A stretch of DNA of 64,000 nucleotides from Cordilura impudica. Its lineage: Eukaryota > Arthropoda > Insecta > Diptera > Scathophagidae. The DNA is taken from contig OY821520.1 of assembly GCA_963682025.1 (NCBI GenBank), positions 133,116,319-133,180,318 of the forward strand, in the 5' to 3' direction. Made by a program: the position numbers and the translations under genes. How positions within the stretch are numbered: the first letter of the stretch is position 1; each line of letters opens with the position of its first letter. Below the pieces are notes generated by a model. The model saw nothing but the letters and a program-made list of their open reading frames with translations. It ran no database searches and had not been told where the DNA came from. Below, piece by piece: positions 12,498-24,715 of this stretch.

Positions 12498-12621
12498 ATG
12501 TTTCCCAGGGCGAGGCTTAATCATTGCACTTTGATTGAGCTGAGCTCCACGATTATTCCTAATGCGGAATAACTCGTGCATTAAATTCTCGGTAGACCGG
12601 GAATGGCGTTTGCCTGCGCCA
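12498..12621 (+). pseudogene. U1 snRNA pseudogene, copy 2 (tandem)
   Basis: This is a second U1-derived segment starting with the same ATGTTTCCCAGGGCG as copy 1, exactly 133 bp downstream. It is closer to functional U1 than copy 1 in places: CGATTATTCCTAATG and AATAACTCGTGC are intact, and CCGGGAATGGCGTT is kept. The Sm site is AAATTCTCGG instead of AATTTTTGG, and the 5' end is missing. The identical truncation point and head-to-tail arrangement suggest one pseudogene was duplicated in place. Confidence 0.85.
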
Positions 12622-13061
12622 AACATTAAATAATAAATTTTAAAAAAGTATTATAAATAAATATTATTGACATTTATGTTATTATCATCTGACAAAAAAA
12701 ATTTTTTTAAACACCAATTTTTTACAGGGTAGAATTTTATGGTTTCACTACTACTTTTGAATGCAAGTCTGTACTAAAAGTAGAACCCTTAAAATCATAC
12801 TATTTTTTGCAACCCTAAAAATTGCAATATTTTGTATAAATAAAATAATTTATATTTATATAATTTTTAATATGCGCTTATTATCGATATACATATACAG
12901 AATATATGAATGTTATTTAAAGTATTTTGATATTTGCAACAGTAGTATGTATCAATTTGTAATATTTTGTGATCTTATAAAAATTGCAGAATATTGATAT
13001 TGATTTTATATAGTTTCTTTTATTAATTAACTAACTTAAATATTAGACCATAAAATGTTGA
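12622..13061. other. AT-rich spacer
   Basis: Nothing recognised. The frame at 12761-12997 is low-complexity Ile/Tyr-rich translation of AT sequence. Confidence 0.4.
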
Positions 13062-13662
13062 TATTGGTGAATTTTTATATTATTACCACAACGACCATAA
13101 AAACAACAAGTACAGCTGTGACAAAATACAAAATTTAAAATAACAACATAGGAAAACATCATATTTTTTATTCAGTGATTTCTCGGCACCTATGAAACCT
13201 ATTGTCACGATTTAAAAAACAGGAACCTTCTCATGATGTCGGTGTATCATTCTCACTAACAACAAGCGCCCTAGCTAGCCTATTGTGAACGTTATCGTGA
13301 CAAGAACAACATGGTCAAATCATATTTTTTCAAGACTTTTTTTACTCCATCGTTCAATTCTCGGGACCAGATAAACCGATTTGTACGATTTTAAATAGCA
13401 AACTTTTCAGGATGTTAATGAATCATTTTTTGTACCAACGAGCAACCTTGCAGCCCGATTGAAGCCATCATCGTGATTTCCACAGACGGACAGACGGACA
13501 GACGGACAACCGGACAGACGGACATCGCTATATCAACTCCGCTTGTTATAAGGATCACAAATATATATATTTTATGGGGTCCAGATTTTTTTTTCTAATT
13601 ATTACAAACGGAATGACAAACTTATATATACCCTCTGCACACTGGAGTGGAGGGTATAAAAA
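13062..13662 (-). repeat. Family R1 repeat, copy 2
   Basis: Reverse-orientation copy of the element at 7626. Read on the minus strand it starts ATACCCTCCACTCCAGTGTG, passes a GTCCGTCTGTCC tract (13485-13530) and ends near GGTAATAATATA. It directly abuts the R2 copy at 13663, so it was probably inserted in, or truncates, that repeat. Confidence 0.6.
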
Positions 13663-13995
13663 AATATGCCCTTTTTGAAAAAATGCTTCAATTTAGCAAA
13701 AAAAAGTCTACAAATTTTTTTTTTTTTTTTAAGTATTTTTTCCGAAATATTGAAGAAATAGCTATCTAAACTCTTTAGGAGAAAATTTTCTAAGAACAAT
13801 AGGTAATAAATTACATGGATGAGAAAAAACACCTGTTTGGCCAAAATGTCAAATTTTGATCCCCTCTAACTCAGAGAGATCTGGACCGATCTTGTTGAAA
13901 AATTGTGTCTATCCAATAGGACTAACCTTGGTGCAAATTTCATCCCGATCGGAAGACAACGGTTTCAAAAGTTGGTGCACTTGACATGAAATTCC
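13663..13995 (-). repeat. Family R2 repeat, copy 2
   Basis: Reverse-orientation copy of 5920-6255 with matching blocks: CAAAAAGGGCA, CCTAAAGAGTT-like, CTCTAACTCAGAGAGATC and GGTTTCAAAAGTTGGTG. It is cut at GGGCA by the adjoining R1 copy. The remaining ~220 bp of the family seen at 6260-6480 is absent here. Confidence 0.55.
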
Positions 13996-16900
13996 CCATA
14001 TTCAAATCTTCATCATTGGCAAAAAATCGTTTGCCGAAAAAAGGAAAAATGGTACCCCGAAAAAATAAGGCATCCCCTATTAGATGATTTGAGTTTTCAT
14101 CGTCATTATAACTGCAAAAGGTACATAAATTTGAAGTGTTATATTTCAACACAGGGTACATATCATGATGAACAAATTGCGGGTTTCAGAAACTAGCTAC
14201 AAACTTTTCATTTTTCATATTCATATTATTTTCTAGAACATATCCTATGTTAAAAAGAGTTGATAACTTACCAAGAAGAAGTTACTGAAGTTTAATCTTT
14301 AATCTTTATTGACAAAAAAATGTCGCATTTTATTTGCACTTTTTTATAAAAGGGTATTTTTTATTTATTCTGAATTCAGAGAAACCTTATCTTATACATT
14401 AATGCAAAGGTCTCAAAGTATTTTTTTTTCAAGTTTATTTATTTACAATAATTATAATTATACTATAATAAACAACTAGTATCTGTAACATTTTGAATAT
14501 TCAATGTCCCTTAATCGGGCTCTCGAATATTATTAATATAATAAAAATTTAGGTTTTACAATTAATATAATTTTCTTTATTTTAAATGGAAAAATAGATA
14601 ATTGATAATTGATTTTTGCAATGAAAGATTTTTTAAAAAACATTGCTTTTATAACAGAGGAAGGTCTCAAAGTATTGTGTTCACAAAATGCAAAAAAATC
14701 CGATTATTACCTTCTTTGAAGTCATAGGGTGAAATCGTCAAAGTCAGTTATTCTCGCAAATAGTACGTAACGACTTGAAATGGCTGGTATCTGAAATGGA
14801 AGTCGTTACTATCCTATCACTATGGTTTTGTTAAAAAACCACTGAAAGCTATTAAACTTTTTATGGTACAAATATAAAAAACTTCCAAAATTACAAATTT
14901 CAATTGCTAACATTTTTACATTTTGACACGACTAAATAAAATGAATACATTAAACTTAAGTATAATTTTAAAGAAAATTTTATTTAAGACAAAGCTGAAA
15001 AAGCTCAAAGAATAATAAAACTCTATTATCTTTATGTAAATAAAACAATAAAGATCTAAGTTAGGTTCCAGAGACAGACAGTAATTTTAAATATTATCTT
15101 CTTACCCAACTCAAGCAGTCAAATTTTCAAATCATGAAAACTACACTTGTAATTATGCGTTAACTTAAAATTTGGCTCTCACATGCACAAATTATAAAAC
15201 AATTTAAATATAAAAACAATTGCTAGTTTTGTAGGAGTGTGAAATTTTGTAAGCTTACTTTAACATTTACCCAAAAAAAAGACTTGAAAAATTTCTTGAC
15301 ATTTTGACAAGCTGTTTACTTTACGGTAGATAAACTACAAGCTTTTGATTAATAAATAGTGATAAGAATAAAACGAGAATACCGAAACATACAAAATCCA
15401 AACAATGGTGTGTTTTTTTTTTGTGGCGGTAAAGATTTTATATGTGAATGTACTACAAGCACAATAAATGAACATGAACGTAAGCAAACAATGGCTTTAC
15501 TTTAAATGAGTATAATTTTTATAATAAACAATGAAAATTATTAAAATTATATAGTAGATGTCTGCAGGCTAAATTATAATGTTTAGTTTTGTTACAAATT
15601 TATAAAGATTGCAAATAAAACTAAATTAGATTTTCAAAAACAAATAAGAAATTAAACAAAAGACTTAAGCAACGAACATGAAAATACTGGAAAAAAACAC
15701 AAACATATGCAATTAAAGGAAAGGACTGGAGCAACATTGCTTATTATGTTAATATTTAACAATTTAAACACCAAAAAAAAAAACTCTTTGTAATTATTGA
15801 CGAATTAGCGCTTACATATCTCCAATTTTGTTTTTGAAATATGTCTGAATGTGAAAAAAAAAACGATTACCTTCAATTTCGTTTTTGTTTCTGTTACTTA
15901 CAATCATATGCAAATTCATGTTAACTTGAGCATTTGTAGTATTTTCTTAACACATTAGTTGGTTTTTTGCAAGATACATGTAGCTTTGCAAATACACTAT
16001 ATACCGAAAATATACAAACTTTACAATTAGCAGGGATTTCTAAATAGGAATTTACTAAATGCTTTTGTCAAGGCAACGGCTTAATTTTTTTTTACCAATT
16101 TTGTATAAGTTTTATGAATTCTATTGTTAATTTAAGGTTACTTTTTCATATTAGGAATATACTTTCGGTTCAATATTTTTATATTTTTAACAATATGTTG
16201 ATACTGGCCGAACATAGTGTTTGTCTGCTAAGTATTTGATGTTGCAGTTAACATGTCATTATCTTTCACTTTACTTATTGTTTTGAGCAATTTGTTATAT
16301 ATAAGAAAATCTCAGAAAAACTATATCTTTTAAGCCTAAGGCTTTCAACATAAAAAGGGAAAACTAAAAAATTTAAATTTAGTTTTCTGTTGCTTTATCT
16401 TTTAGAGCTTGTCCGTTCATGGTACTTGACTTAGGGATAAATAATATTTGCCGACATAAAAAGTATCTATTAATTAAAGACAAAGTGCCAAATTATTTAA
16501 ACCAGATGTAGTTCACCATTTCAAATGAAAACACCAGCAGATTTTTAAAAAAATTTTATTAAATATTAAAAAGCATGCGAATTATTAACATTCTTGTACC
16601 AGAAACACAGAATAAATTAAAAACTAATTTCGGTTAAGAAATTTGTTAAACAAATTGTTTTTGTGTACTTTTATTTATTGGGAACAACTTTTTAAACAAA
16701 CTAATAACAATAGTTATTAAATGGTACCAACAAATACAATAGAGTTAATATTATTTGAACTAGAAAATTTCAGCTTCACTCTCATAGTACTTCATTATTG
16801 TGGAAGTTAACACTAGCTGTATATATTTTTAGCCCATTTTGAATACCACTACTCACATTAATGATAAGTGGACTTGTTTATCACATGTTTATCAACCTAT

Positions 16901-17048
16901 TGCTTTGCCGGAAATGTTTGTATTAAAAAAATAGTTTTCACATACGAGAACTCAAAAATGCTCCCCACTCGTTTTCGGATATAGAGAAATTGAGATCTGT
17001 AACAAAAACTGGCTATCTGTATTGGTAAGAGGCAGGTCTTTAACTCTT
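13996..17048. other. AT-rich region, nothing recognised
   Basis: Three kilobases of AT-rich sequence with no TIR pair, RT text or array that I can identify. The motif AGGTCTCAAAGTATT occurs twice (near 14407 and 14663). Confidence 0.4.
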
Positions 17049-17515
17049 AAGGACGAGGTAAAGTTTTAAAGGCGAAAAAATTCGTGTTTTCATGATTTTT
17101 TATTTTGTTTTTTTTTTTAAGATATGAGTAATGTTGGATTATTTACCTCATGTACACGTTACAGTATAGTATTTGATGTTTTTGTCGAAAAAATTTTCAA
17201 CTAAAAATGTTAATGAATGAGTACGTTTAAGAGGTGATATGTTTCTACAGGTAATCAGGAACAGCTTTTTTAAATTTGGTAGCGTGTTGAAGGGAGAAAA
17301 CACGATTTTTACTATAAAATTTTAGTGAATTTCTTGTTAAAAAAAATGGAAGAAATGGTAAAAGAAAAAAGCTCTCCCTGATTATCTCTTGATTTATGTG
17401 TAGATTTTGCAGATCGAGTGGATTTCGGGTTATGATGTTCACGGACTTCAAAAATGTTGGTTGCGAGAAAATCGATTTAAAGTGTTTAACTTATACGATA
17501 TACCGTATGAAGTAT
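17049..17515 (-). mobile_element. MITE family M1, copy 2 (truncated)
   Basis: Reverse-orientation copy of the MITE at 4800-5345. The outer end at 17049-17070 keeps the TIR as AAGGACGAGGTAAAG followed by TTTTAAA, and internal blocks around GATTACCTG and TGTTTTCTCCC match. The other end stops where the LINE-C tail begins, so its second TIR is lost. Confidence 0.55.
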
Positions 17516-17526
17516 ATCTTAGTTAG

Positions 17527-17528
17527 TT

Positions 17529-17603
<75 letters not shown>

Positions 17604-17608
17604 TTAAT
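17527..17608. repeat. (TTTA)n microsatellite = LINE-C 3' tail
   Basis: About 20 TTTA units. On the minus strand it is (TAAA)n directly after the LINE 3' UTR, as in LINE-B, which ends in AATAAATAAATAAATAAAA-type repeats. The 84-codon frame across it is only the translation of this repeat. Confidence 0.9.
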
Positions 17609-17741
17609 TTTGCTTTCCTGTACAGTACAACCAGAACATTATTCTTATAACTACAGTACAGGATTAGTTAATTATAAGGGTACAATGTGCTGATATAAAT
17701 GAAATTAATTACATATATTAATTATTTATAAAATAAAATAA

Positions 17742-18457
17742 AACAAGTAAGAAAATTATAGTCGGTCTAGACCGACTATACGATACCCTATACCATGCGT
17801 TTAGAAACCCTATCTCTTAGGCCCAACTAACTGGACATAGAAAATAAGCAAAAACCAAATTTGAGTGGGATTTTTATTAATTTTTTTGGCTGCAGATATA
17901 AAAAAGTTCATACTGGATGCTATATCTATATGCGGACTAGGTCCAAAAATGGACCGAGCCTGATCACTTTAATAGATTTAAGTGAAGATCGGGAAGCAGC
18001 TCTATATGAGGCCAAAGGGATCAGTTTTGGACTACTCATTAATGGATGTAATGAACGCATACAAACCCAATTTGAGTAAGATCTATATGACAATTTGGAT
18101 CTTATGGCAATTTATATCGATTTCATAGGGGTAATTTGTATGGGGGCTAGGTCTGAACATGGACCGATTCTCGCCAATTTCAATAGCGTTCATCCCATGG
18201 CCGATGAAAGCTTATATACAAAATTTCATCAAAATATGTTCATATTTGCGACCTGCAGTTTGATTACAAGCTTTACATGGACACACAGACGGACGGACGG
18301 ACGGACGGACGGACGGACGGACATTGTTAAATCAACTCAGAAAGTGATTCTGATTCGATCGGTATAATTAAAGATGGGTCTAGGTCAAATATTTTTGGAT
18401 GTTACAAACAGCAGCACAAAGTCATTATACCCAAACCACATAGTGGTATAGGGTATA
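17742..18457 (-). mobile_element. HF-A hairpin-ended element, copy 1
   Basis: Non-autonomous element. On the plus strand it starts AACAAGTAAG, then the perfect palindrome TAGTCGGTCTAGACCGACTA, then ATACCCTATACCA. The far end has TGGTATAGGGTAT, the exact inverted complement (13-bp subterminal inverted repeat). A (GGAC)n tract lies at 18288-18321. Relative to copy 3 it has an internal deletion of about 90 bp just after GCCTGATCA (~17966). It lies in the 3' UTR of LINE-C, flanked on both sides by ATAAAATAAAA text. The architecture fits Helentron/DINE-1-type elements. Orientation is assigned with the hairpin end as 3'. Confidence 0.8.
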
Positions 18458-18599
18458 ATAAAATAAAATAAAAAAAAAAAAAAAATAATAGTAACAAAAA
18501 GCAAAAATTTTACTATGCAAAATAATCAAAAATTAGTTTTTAAAAAAGACTTGCGTTGCTTGTTAGTTGATAATTTTGTGGAAGTGCATTCCAAAGACG

Positions 18600-19995
18600 A
18601 ACTCCGTGCACAAAGAATTGCTGTTCTAAGACAAGTGTCCTATGAATAGGAATTATGAGCTTTCTTCCTCTATCAGATCTGGCAAATTGCAATTTTTCGA
18701 ATAAGTAGCTAGGTTTTTTGTGTAAATGATTTTGTGCATAAAAATTAGAACTCTAATTTTTAAAAGATTATCAAAAGACACACCAAATAATCTTACAGAG
18801 AAGGGAGTTATATGAGAAAATCTTCTTAATCCAAAAACATAACGAATAATATTATTATATGCAACATTGAGTCGACGTTTGCTCGAGGAGTCGCAATTAG
18901 CAAAAATTTCACAGCCGTACAAAAGTCCAGGAATAATATACGTTTTGGCTAGTAGAATTCTTACTTTCAAATGTGTAAAATATTGTGTTGACCATAGAGA
19001 TCTCAGTTTAACGTAAGTTTGAGCACTAAATTATTTATATGATTTGACCACGATAGAGAGCTGTTAAAGATAATACCTAAATTTTTGGGAGAAGAAACAA
19101 TAGGAATCTTCTGACCGTTAATTTTAATATCAGGAACCATGGATGGTTGTTTAGACTGTCTACTTATCATCAAACATTTAGATTTTAATGGGTTTAAAAA
19201 GACCTGGTTGGCCGTAGCCTAACGATGGATATTATTTAAATCCCCTTCGAGTTTTCCTATATTGTGATTAATTGAAGCACTCGGACTGCTTAAATATAAC
19301 TGCACGTCATCGGCATACATATGGATTTTGCAATGGAGAAATTGTGAAGGTAGATCATTAGCATATAGAGAAAAAAGCAAAGGCCCTAGGATGGATAACT
19401 GGCGCACTCCTCTCGTAATATTCGACGTTGTTGAGATTTTATTTTTCACGTAAACGGATTGGGTACGATCAGATAGGTAGGATCGAGGGAGATTTACAGA
19501 TGATGAAGAAAAATGAAAAAGATATTTCAGCTTATTACATAGCACTAAGTGGTCAACAGTACAGAAAGCTTTGAATGGTTAAGTAGGACCAAAAAATTAA
19601 CTTTTTTATCATCCAGTTCCTGCCTTATGTTTTCAGTTACTTCAGTCAAAGCAGTAACACAACTATGATTAGATCGAAAACCTGATTGTGTATTCGACAA
19701 CAAGCAGCTTTTCGAGTACTTTTGAAAAGTAACACAGGATTGCTATGGGGCGGTATTCGTTAGTAGATTTAGGAACAGGAATTATTTTGGCATGTCTCCA
19801 TTTGTAAGGGAAAGTGCTTGTAGTTATAATTGAGTTAAAGAAATGTGTTAAATAAGGCAAGAGAAAGGGCAGCAAAATCCTCACAAATACTGGATGAATA
19901 TTGTCATGTCTGATTGCATTAGATATAGCACCAACAACACTATTACAAACATCTTCATGAGTTACACACGAAAATTCAAAACAATTAATGGAGTC
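18600..19995 (-). pseudogene. LINE-C reverse transcriptase remnant
   Basis: Reverse transcriptase for target-primed retrotransposition. In order on the minus strand: PFPYKWRHAKIIPVPK-like text with the real peptide FPYKWRHAKIIPVPKS near 19800, EYRPIAILCYFSKVLEKLL, then a broken region. Next come RSYLSDRTQSVYVK, RGVRQLSILGPLLFSLYAND (normally RGVPQGSILGP), and the catalytic MYADDVQLYLSS box at about 19290-19325. The C-terminal part reads ILLAKTYIIPGLLYGCEIFA and RRLNVAYNNIIRYVFGLRRF. Several frameshifts separate these, for example between 19884 and 19545 and at 18970-19219. The PQG of the RT core has become RQL, so the enzyme is dead even apart from the frameshifts. Confidence 0.85.
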
Positions 19996-20003
19996 ATTAT
20001 CAT

Positions 20004-20285
20004 TGTTAACGATTTTTGTTTTTGCGATTTTCGATTTTGGCGATTTTTGTTATTCATGATTTTCGGTTTGTGCGATTTTTGATTTTGTATATTTTTGTTT
20101 TTGTACAACGCCTATTGGGGCGACTATTCACTTTAATATCTTATGAACGCGAGTTTTGTTTTTGCGATTTTTGGTTTTGGAGATGTTTATTTGAGCTATT
20201 TTTGATTTTGGCTATTTCTGGCTTTAACGATTTTTGTTTTTGCGATTTTTGATTTTGGCGATTTTTGTTATTCATGATTTTCATT
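20004..20285. repeat. Cryptic repeat of GCGATTTTTGNTTTTG units
   Basis: A degenerate array in which CGATTTTTG, GATTTTGG and TTTGCGATTTT recur at irregular 12-30 bp intervals. The reverse-complement version occurs at 30862-30940 and 31121-31176. The frames that cross it are Phe/Arg-rich translations of the repeat, not genes. Confidence 0.6.
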
Positions 20286-20329
20286 TTACTATAGTAGTCC
20301 ATTTATATGTTGAATATTTACTTTGTATG

Positions 20330-23300
20330 GGGGTGCCAAGCCCATTGGTATAATGCCGCCTATTTTTGTCCGACTACTAACATTAATAACTATAACTAAT
20401 GAACAAAGTCCCAAGGCTTTTGAAACTGCAGTATCTCAGATATGACACTAAATATTTACTTTGTATGGTGGGTGCCATGCCCAATGTCCCGATCCTGCCC
20501 TTTTTTCTGGAATCTTCAAATTGGTTTATTATGTACAAAGCCAGGCCCACTTGAAAACTCCAAAAGATAGGCAGTTGCCTTCTGAAACTATTTCAAGATC
20601 GCTCCAGTGGTTTAGTCTCCTATAAACAGCAAACGAACGTAGAACCATACAAAACTCCATTTTTATATTTACTAGCTGTTTTTACCCGGCCTTGCCCGGG
20701 ATAAAAAGGCCTTTGACTTGAAAAATGGTTCACTATGCTTACCAGGCGCTGAGTACTTAGTCCCCAATGAACGAATTTCCCAATAAAATGAACTTTCTCC
20801 CCAAAAATTTGTATGGGCAGCAAATTCATTATTTATTTCGGTTCAAAATGCTTTGATTTTTTAATTTAGAAGTTTTTTATAAGATGTTGCAGCAAAAATG
20901 CTTCAAAAATAAGCTGCGAAACCATTTTAAGTTTTGTTTTTAAATTAATTTATAAACATAAAATATAACGGAATCGTTTGCAAATTAAAGGAATCAGAAC
21001 TTTTAAAAATTGAATTACTATATTCAATAAGAGACGTCAAATTCATGGAAATTTTAAAAATTAAAAACTAGTGCGATTTTAAAATTGTGCCGCAAGATTT
21101 CTTTAAGCAACTGCTTATATGGCCTATTTTGATCAACAGGTAATTATGTCACATATATAGATAAAATTTATCATAAGACTTTTCACTGAGCTGTGTTCCG
21201 CGAGCGAGTCGCGTCAGCTTCAGCGCGTTTGGCAGCCACACCCGTGCTGTCGCGCAGTTGTTGTCAACTTATTTTAATCGCCAAAATATATTTTTCAGAT
21301 CATTGCGATATTTTAGCTGAGCTGTGTTCCGCGAGCGCGTCGCGTCCGCGTCCGCGCGCCGCTTCCTCGCGTTTAGCAGCCACACTTATTTTAATTGTCA
21401 CAATATATTTTTCAGATCATTCCGATATTCTAACTAAGCTGCGTTACGCGTCTGCGTAGCTTCCGCGCACCGAAATGATGCATCGAAAAGAATACTCATT
21501 TTAAATGCGTTTATTGTAGGACATACATTGAGAACAGCATGCAAATTTTCACTAAAATAAATATTTAACAAAATAAACTAAATAAAAATATGTAAAAATT
21601 TAAGAACGAATTTGGGGAGGAAGTTAGTTTTTTATTTCGTTTTTCATTTCTTTTGGGGACCTTTTTTTAAGTTTGAGGAATTCGTTCACCGTGAAGTTAT
21701 TCCCGTGTAAACTAAATTTCAGAGAAATCCGTTGAAAAATACAAATTTGTATAGGGAAGAAATATACCACACAACAAAAAATTAATTTTATATGAAAAGT
21801 GAGCGTAAAAGTAGGCGTGGTCGGTAAAAATCATATGGCGACCTTCCCTGGAACATGTACTTAATTTCGGAGAAAGCCGCTGAAAGATAAAAGTTACTAT
21901 AACGAACAAATGTACCAAAAAACAAAAAATAAATTTTATAAAGATGTGGGCGTAGAGGTAAGCGCAGCAAAAAAGATTATAATGCGACCTTCGCTGGAGT
22001 AGAGAGATCACGTTTTCCAAATTTCAGAGAAAGCCATTGAAAAATAAAAGTTTGTATAGCAATCAAACAAAGAAACAAATAAAAGGAAAAAAATTAAAAT
22101 TAATTATTGCACATACGTAGATAAAGTTCATCGTAAAACTTTTCACTGAGCTGTGTTCAGCTACACCCGTGCTGCCGCGCAGTTGTGGTCAACTTATTGT
22201 AATTGTCAAATTATATTTTTCAGATCATTCCGATATTTTCGCTAAGCTCTGTTCCGCGAGCGCGTCGCGTCGCGTCCGCGAGACACTTCCGTGCGTTTGG
22301 CAGCCACACCCGTGCTGCCACGCAGTTGTCGTCAACTTATTTTAATCGCTAAAATATATTTTTCAGATCATTACGATATTTTAGCTAAGCTGTGTTCCGC
22401 GAGCGCGTCGCGTCACTTCCGCGCCCCGATTCCGCTCACCGAAATGATGCTATTGAAAGGAATACAGATATTAAATAAATTTGTTGTAGGACAGATATTG
22501 AGTGCAGTATGGGGAATTTGTTCATTTTTTCGGGGACATTTTTTTGGGGTATAAGTTAATTTTTTTGGGAATTTATTCATTGGGGACTAAGTACAACTAA
22601 GTATGTTTACGCATGGTGTATTTTGAGTGTATGGTTTTACGAATTTTAGTTATTCTAGAGCTTTGTGATATACAACATTTCTTGTTCTTCCTTCTGGTGC
22701 ATATACGAAAAGATTATATTCTGGAGCAGGCGACATAAAATTGTCTATGAGAAAAACAATCGTTTAAGGAGTTTCAGATTCCCTGGATTCTGCTTGTCTT
22801 ACCCCCTGAACTTCTAGACGCACTTGAGTAGGTTCAGGCATTTCCGCTTCTCTGAACAGAGCCTGCTGAGCTGCGTTCCGCGAGAGCGTCGAAATGATGC
22901 TATGCAAAAGAATACAAATTTTGAATGCGTATATTGCAGGAAAGATATTGAGATCAGTATGCAAATTTTCACTTAAATAAATATTTAACAAAATTCATTA
23001 AATAAAAATATGTAAAAAATTAAGAACGAATTTGGGGAGTAAGTTAATTTTTTTATTTCGTTTTTTAAAAAAACGGGGAATTTGTTCATTTCTGTTGGGA
23101 ATCTTTTTTAAATTTGGGGAATTTGTTCATCGTAAAGATATTCCCGTGTGTACCAAATTTCAGAGAAGTCTGTTGAAAAATACAAATTTGTATAGCGAAC
23201 AAATGTACCAAAAAACAGAAAATGAGTTTTATAAAAAAGTGGAATGCCTTGTCCAAGCGAATGCACCAGGATAAGGACTTAATTGGAAGGCTGTTTTGCC

Positions 23301-24715
23301 GATTGAATTGTTTTAGTTTTTATTGTTTATTATCAAGGCGATACACCAAGATAACGCAAGCACTTGAAGCTTGGTTAGCCGGTGAAGTGAAGAAATGAAC
23401 ACAACAATGGTTTTAATGTTTCTCACACTTTTTATTGATTTGATTGACTCTTAGATACTAAATTAATGCTGATTTACACTTTTACATTAATTTCTGTTTA
23501 GTTTATTTACTTTTGCTAAATTATTGCTGATTTACATTTTACATTAAATTGTGTTCGATTTTGGAGTGTTTGCTTTTAAAACTGGGCAATGACCTATAGT
23601 GAAAACAAATTACTTGCACAATAATTATACCCTATACCACTATGTGGTTTGGGTATAATGACTTTGTGCTGCTGTTTGTAACTACCAAAAATATTTGACC
23701 CAGAGCCATCTTTTACTATACCGATCGAATCAGAATCACTAGCTGATTCCATTTAACGATGACCGGCCGTCCGTCCGTCCGTCCGTCCGTCCGTCCGTCC
23801 GTCCGTCCGTCCGTCCGGCTGTATGTCCATGTAAAGTTTGTAATCAAACTGCAAGTCGCAAATATGAATATATTTTGATTAAATTTGGTACGTAAGCTTT
23901 CATTGACCACAGGATGAACGCTATTGAAATTGGTGAGAATCGGTCCATGTTCAGACCTAGCCCCCATACAAATGACCCCTATGAAATCAACATAAATTGA
24001 CATAAGATCCAAATTATCATATAAATCTTAGTCAAATTGGGTTTGTATGTGTTTATTACATCCATTAATCAGTAGTCCAAAAATGATCCCTATGGGACAA
24101 CTCTTAGTCATAGGCCCCATATAGAGCTGCTTCCCGATCTTCACTTCTATCTATCAAAAAACAAAAATATTGCACTGATTCTTCTCAAACTTTGTTTGTA
24201 TATATTTTTGCAAAATACAAGAGCCTTTACCAAACATAGTCAGGATCGGTCCATTTTTGGGCCTAGTCCCCATATAGATATAGCATCCGAAATGAACTTT
24301 TTCATATCTGCAGCCAAAAAAATTATTAAAAATCCCACTCAAATTTGGTTTATGCTTATTTTCTATGTGCAGTTAGTTGGGCCTATGAGATAGGGTCTCT
24401 AAACGCATGGTATGCGTATCATATAGTCGGTGTAAACCGACTATAATTTTCTTACTTGTTTTAAAATGTGTATGACAGACTTGGACATATACATACATAA
24501 TAAATTCTAAGATGTGATATACTTTTACATAATACTTAACGATAGCTATTAAATGCTGTCGTTTTGTATTTAATGCAAGAATAAGTACATACACATATCT
24601 GAAAGAAATTCTTTGCGAAGGTTGAACACCGTTAAAAAATAAAAATTTGTATAGCGGTCAAACAAACAAACAAACAAACAAACAAACAGAAAATGAATTT
24701 TATATATATAGATGT
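20330..24715. repeat. Composite interspersed repeat with G+C-rich tandem blocks
   Basis: Several modules alternate here. The 20671-20700 stretch has a GGCCTTGCCCGGG hairpin of the kind that opens many insect repeats. A G+C-rich module with CTGTGTTCCGCGAGCG recurs near 21192, 21322, 22240, 22386 and, weaker, 21433 and 22868. A second module (AAATTTCAGAGAAA...AAATTTGTATAGCG) recurs near 21715, 21857, 22018, 23155 and 24640. The far end has (CAAA)n at 24660-24687 and ATATATATAGATG. HF-A copy 2 is inserted at 23626. No transposase or RT is visible; short frames inside are repeat translations. Confidence 0.55.
23626..24460 (+). mobile_element. HF-A hairpin-ended element, copy 2
   Basis: The longest copy (835 bp). 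It starts TATACCCTATACCACTATG and has the longest tetranucleotide tract in the window, about 13 CCGT units at 23767-23816. It ends with an imperfect palindrome ATAGTCGGTGTAAACCGACT and CTTACTTGTT. Frames inside recur in every copy and are not genes. Confidence 0.8.

Larger units (their letters stand above)
17527..20003 (-). mobile_element. LINE-C: jockey-like LINE, 5'-truncated
   Basis: Non-LTR retrotransposon of the same family as LINE-B (52057-53981). On the minus strand it starts abruptly at ~20003 in the linker before the RT domain, at almost the same protein position (a block like NFEFSCV) where LINE-B is readable. It runs through the RT, then a 3' UTR sharing the CTGTA...TTGTACAGGAAA block with LINE-B, and ends in a (TTTA)n tail on the plus strand at 17527-17608. 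An HF-A element is inserted in the 3' UTR (17742-18457), so the LINE proper is about 1.76 kb. Confidence 0.85.

Noticed and set aside
17396..17650. 84-codon frame with a repeated FIYL motif
   Set aside because: It is the translation of the (TTTA)n tail of LINE-C.
18095..18367. Conserved-looking peptide (DFIGVICMGARSEHGPIL) recurring at 18095, 23716, 26498, 35889 and 44957
   Set aside because: The same peptide appears only inside HF-A copies, in both orientations, with no start context and with the tetranucleotide tract translated as RRTDGRTDGRTD. It is the translation of a repeat, not a gene family.
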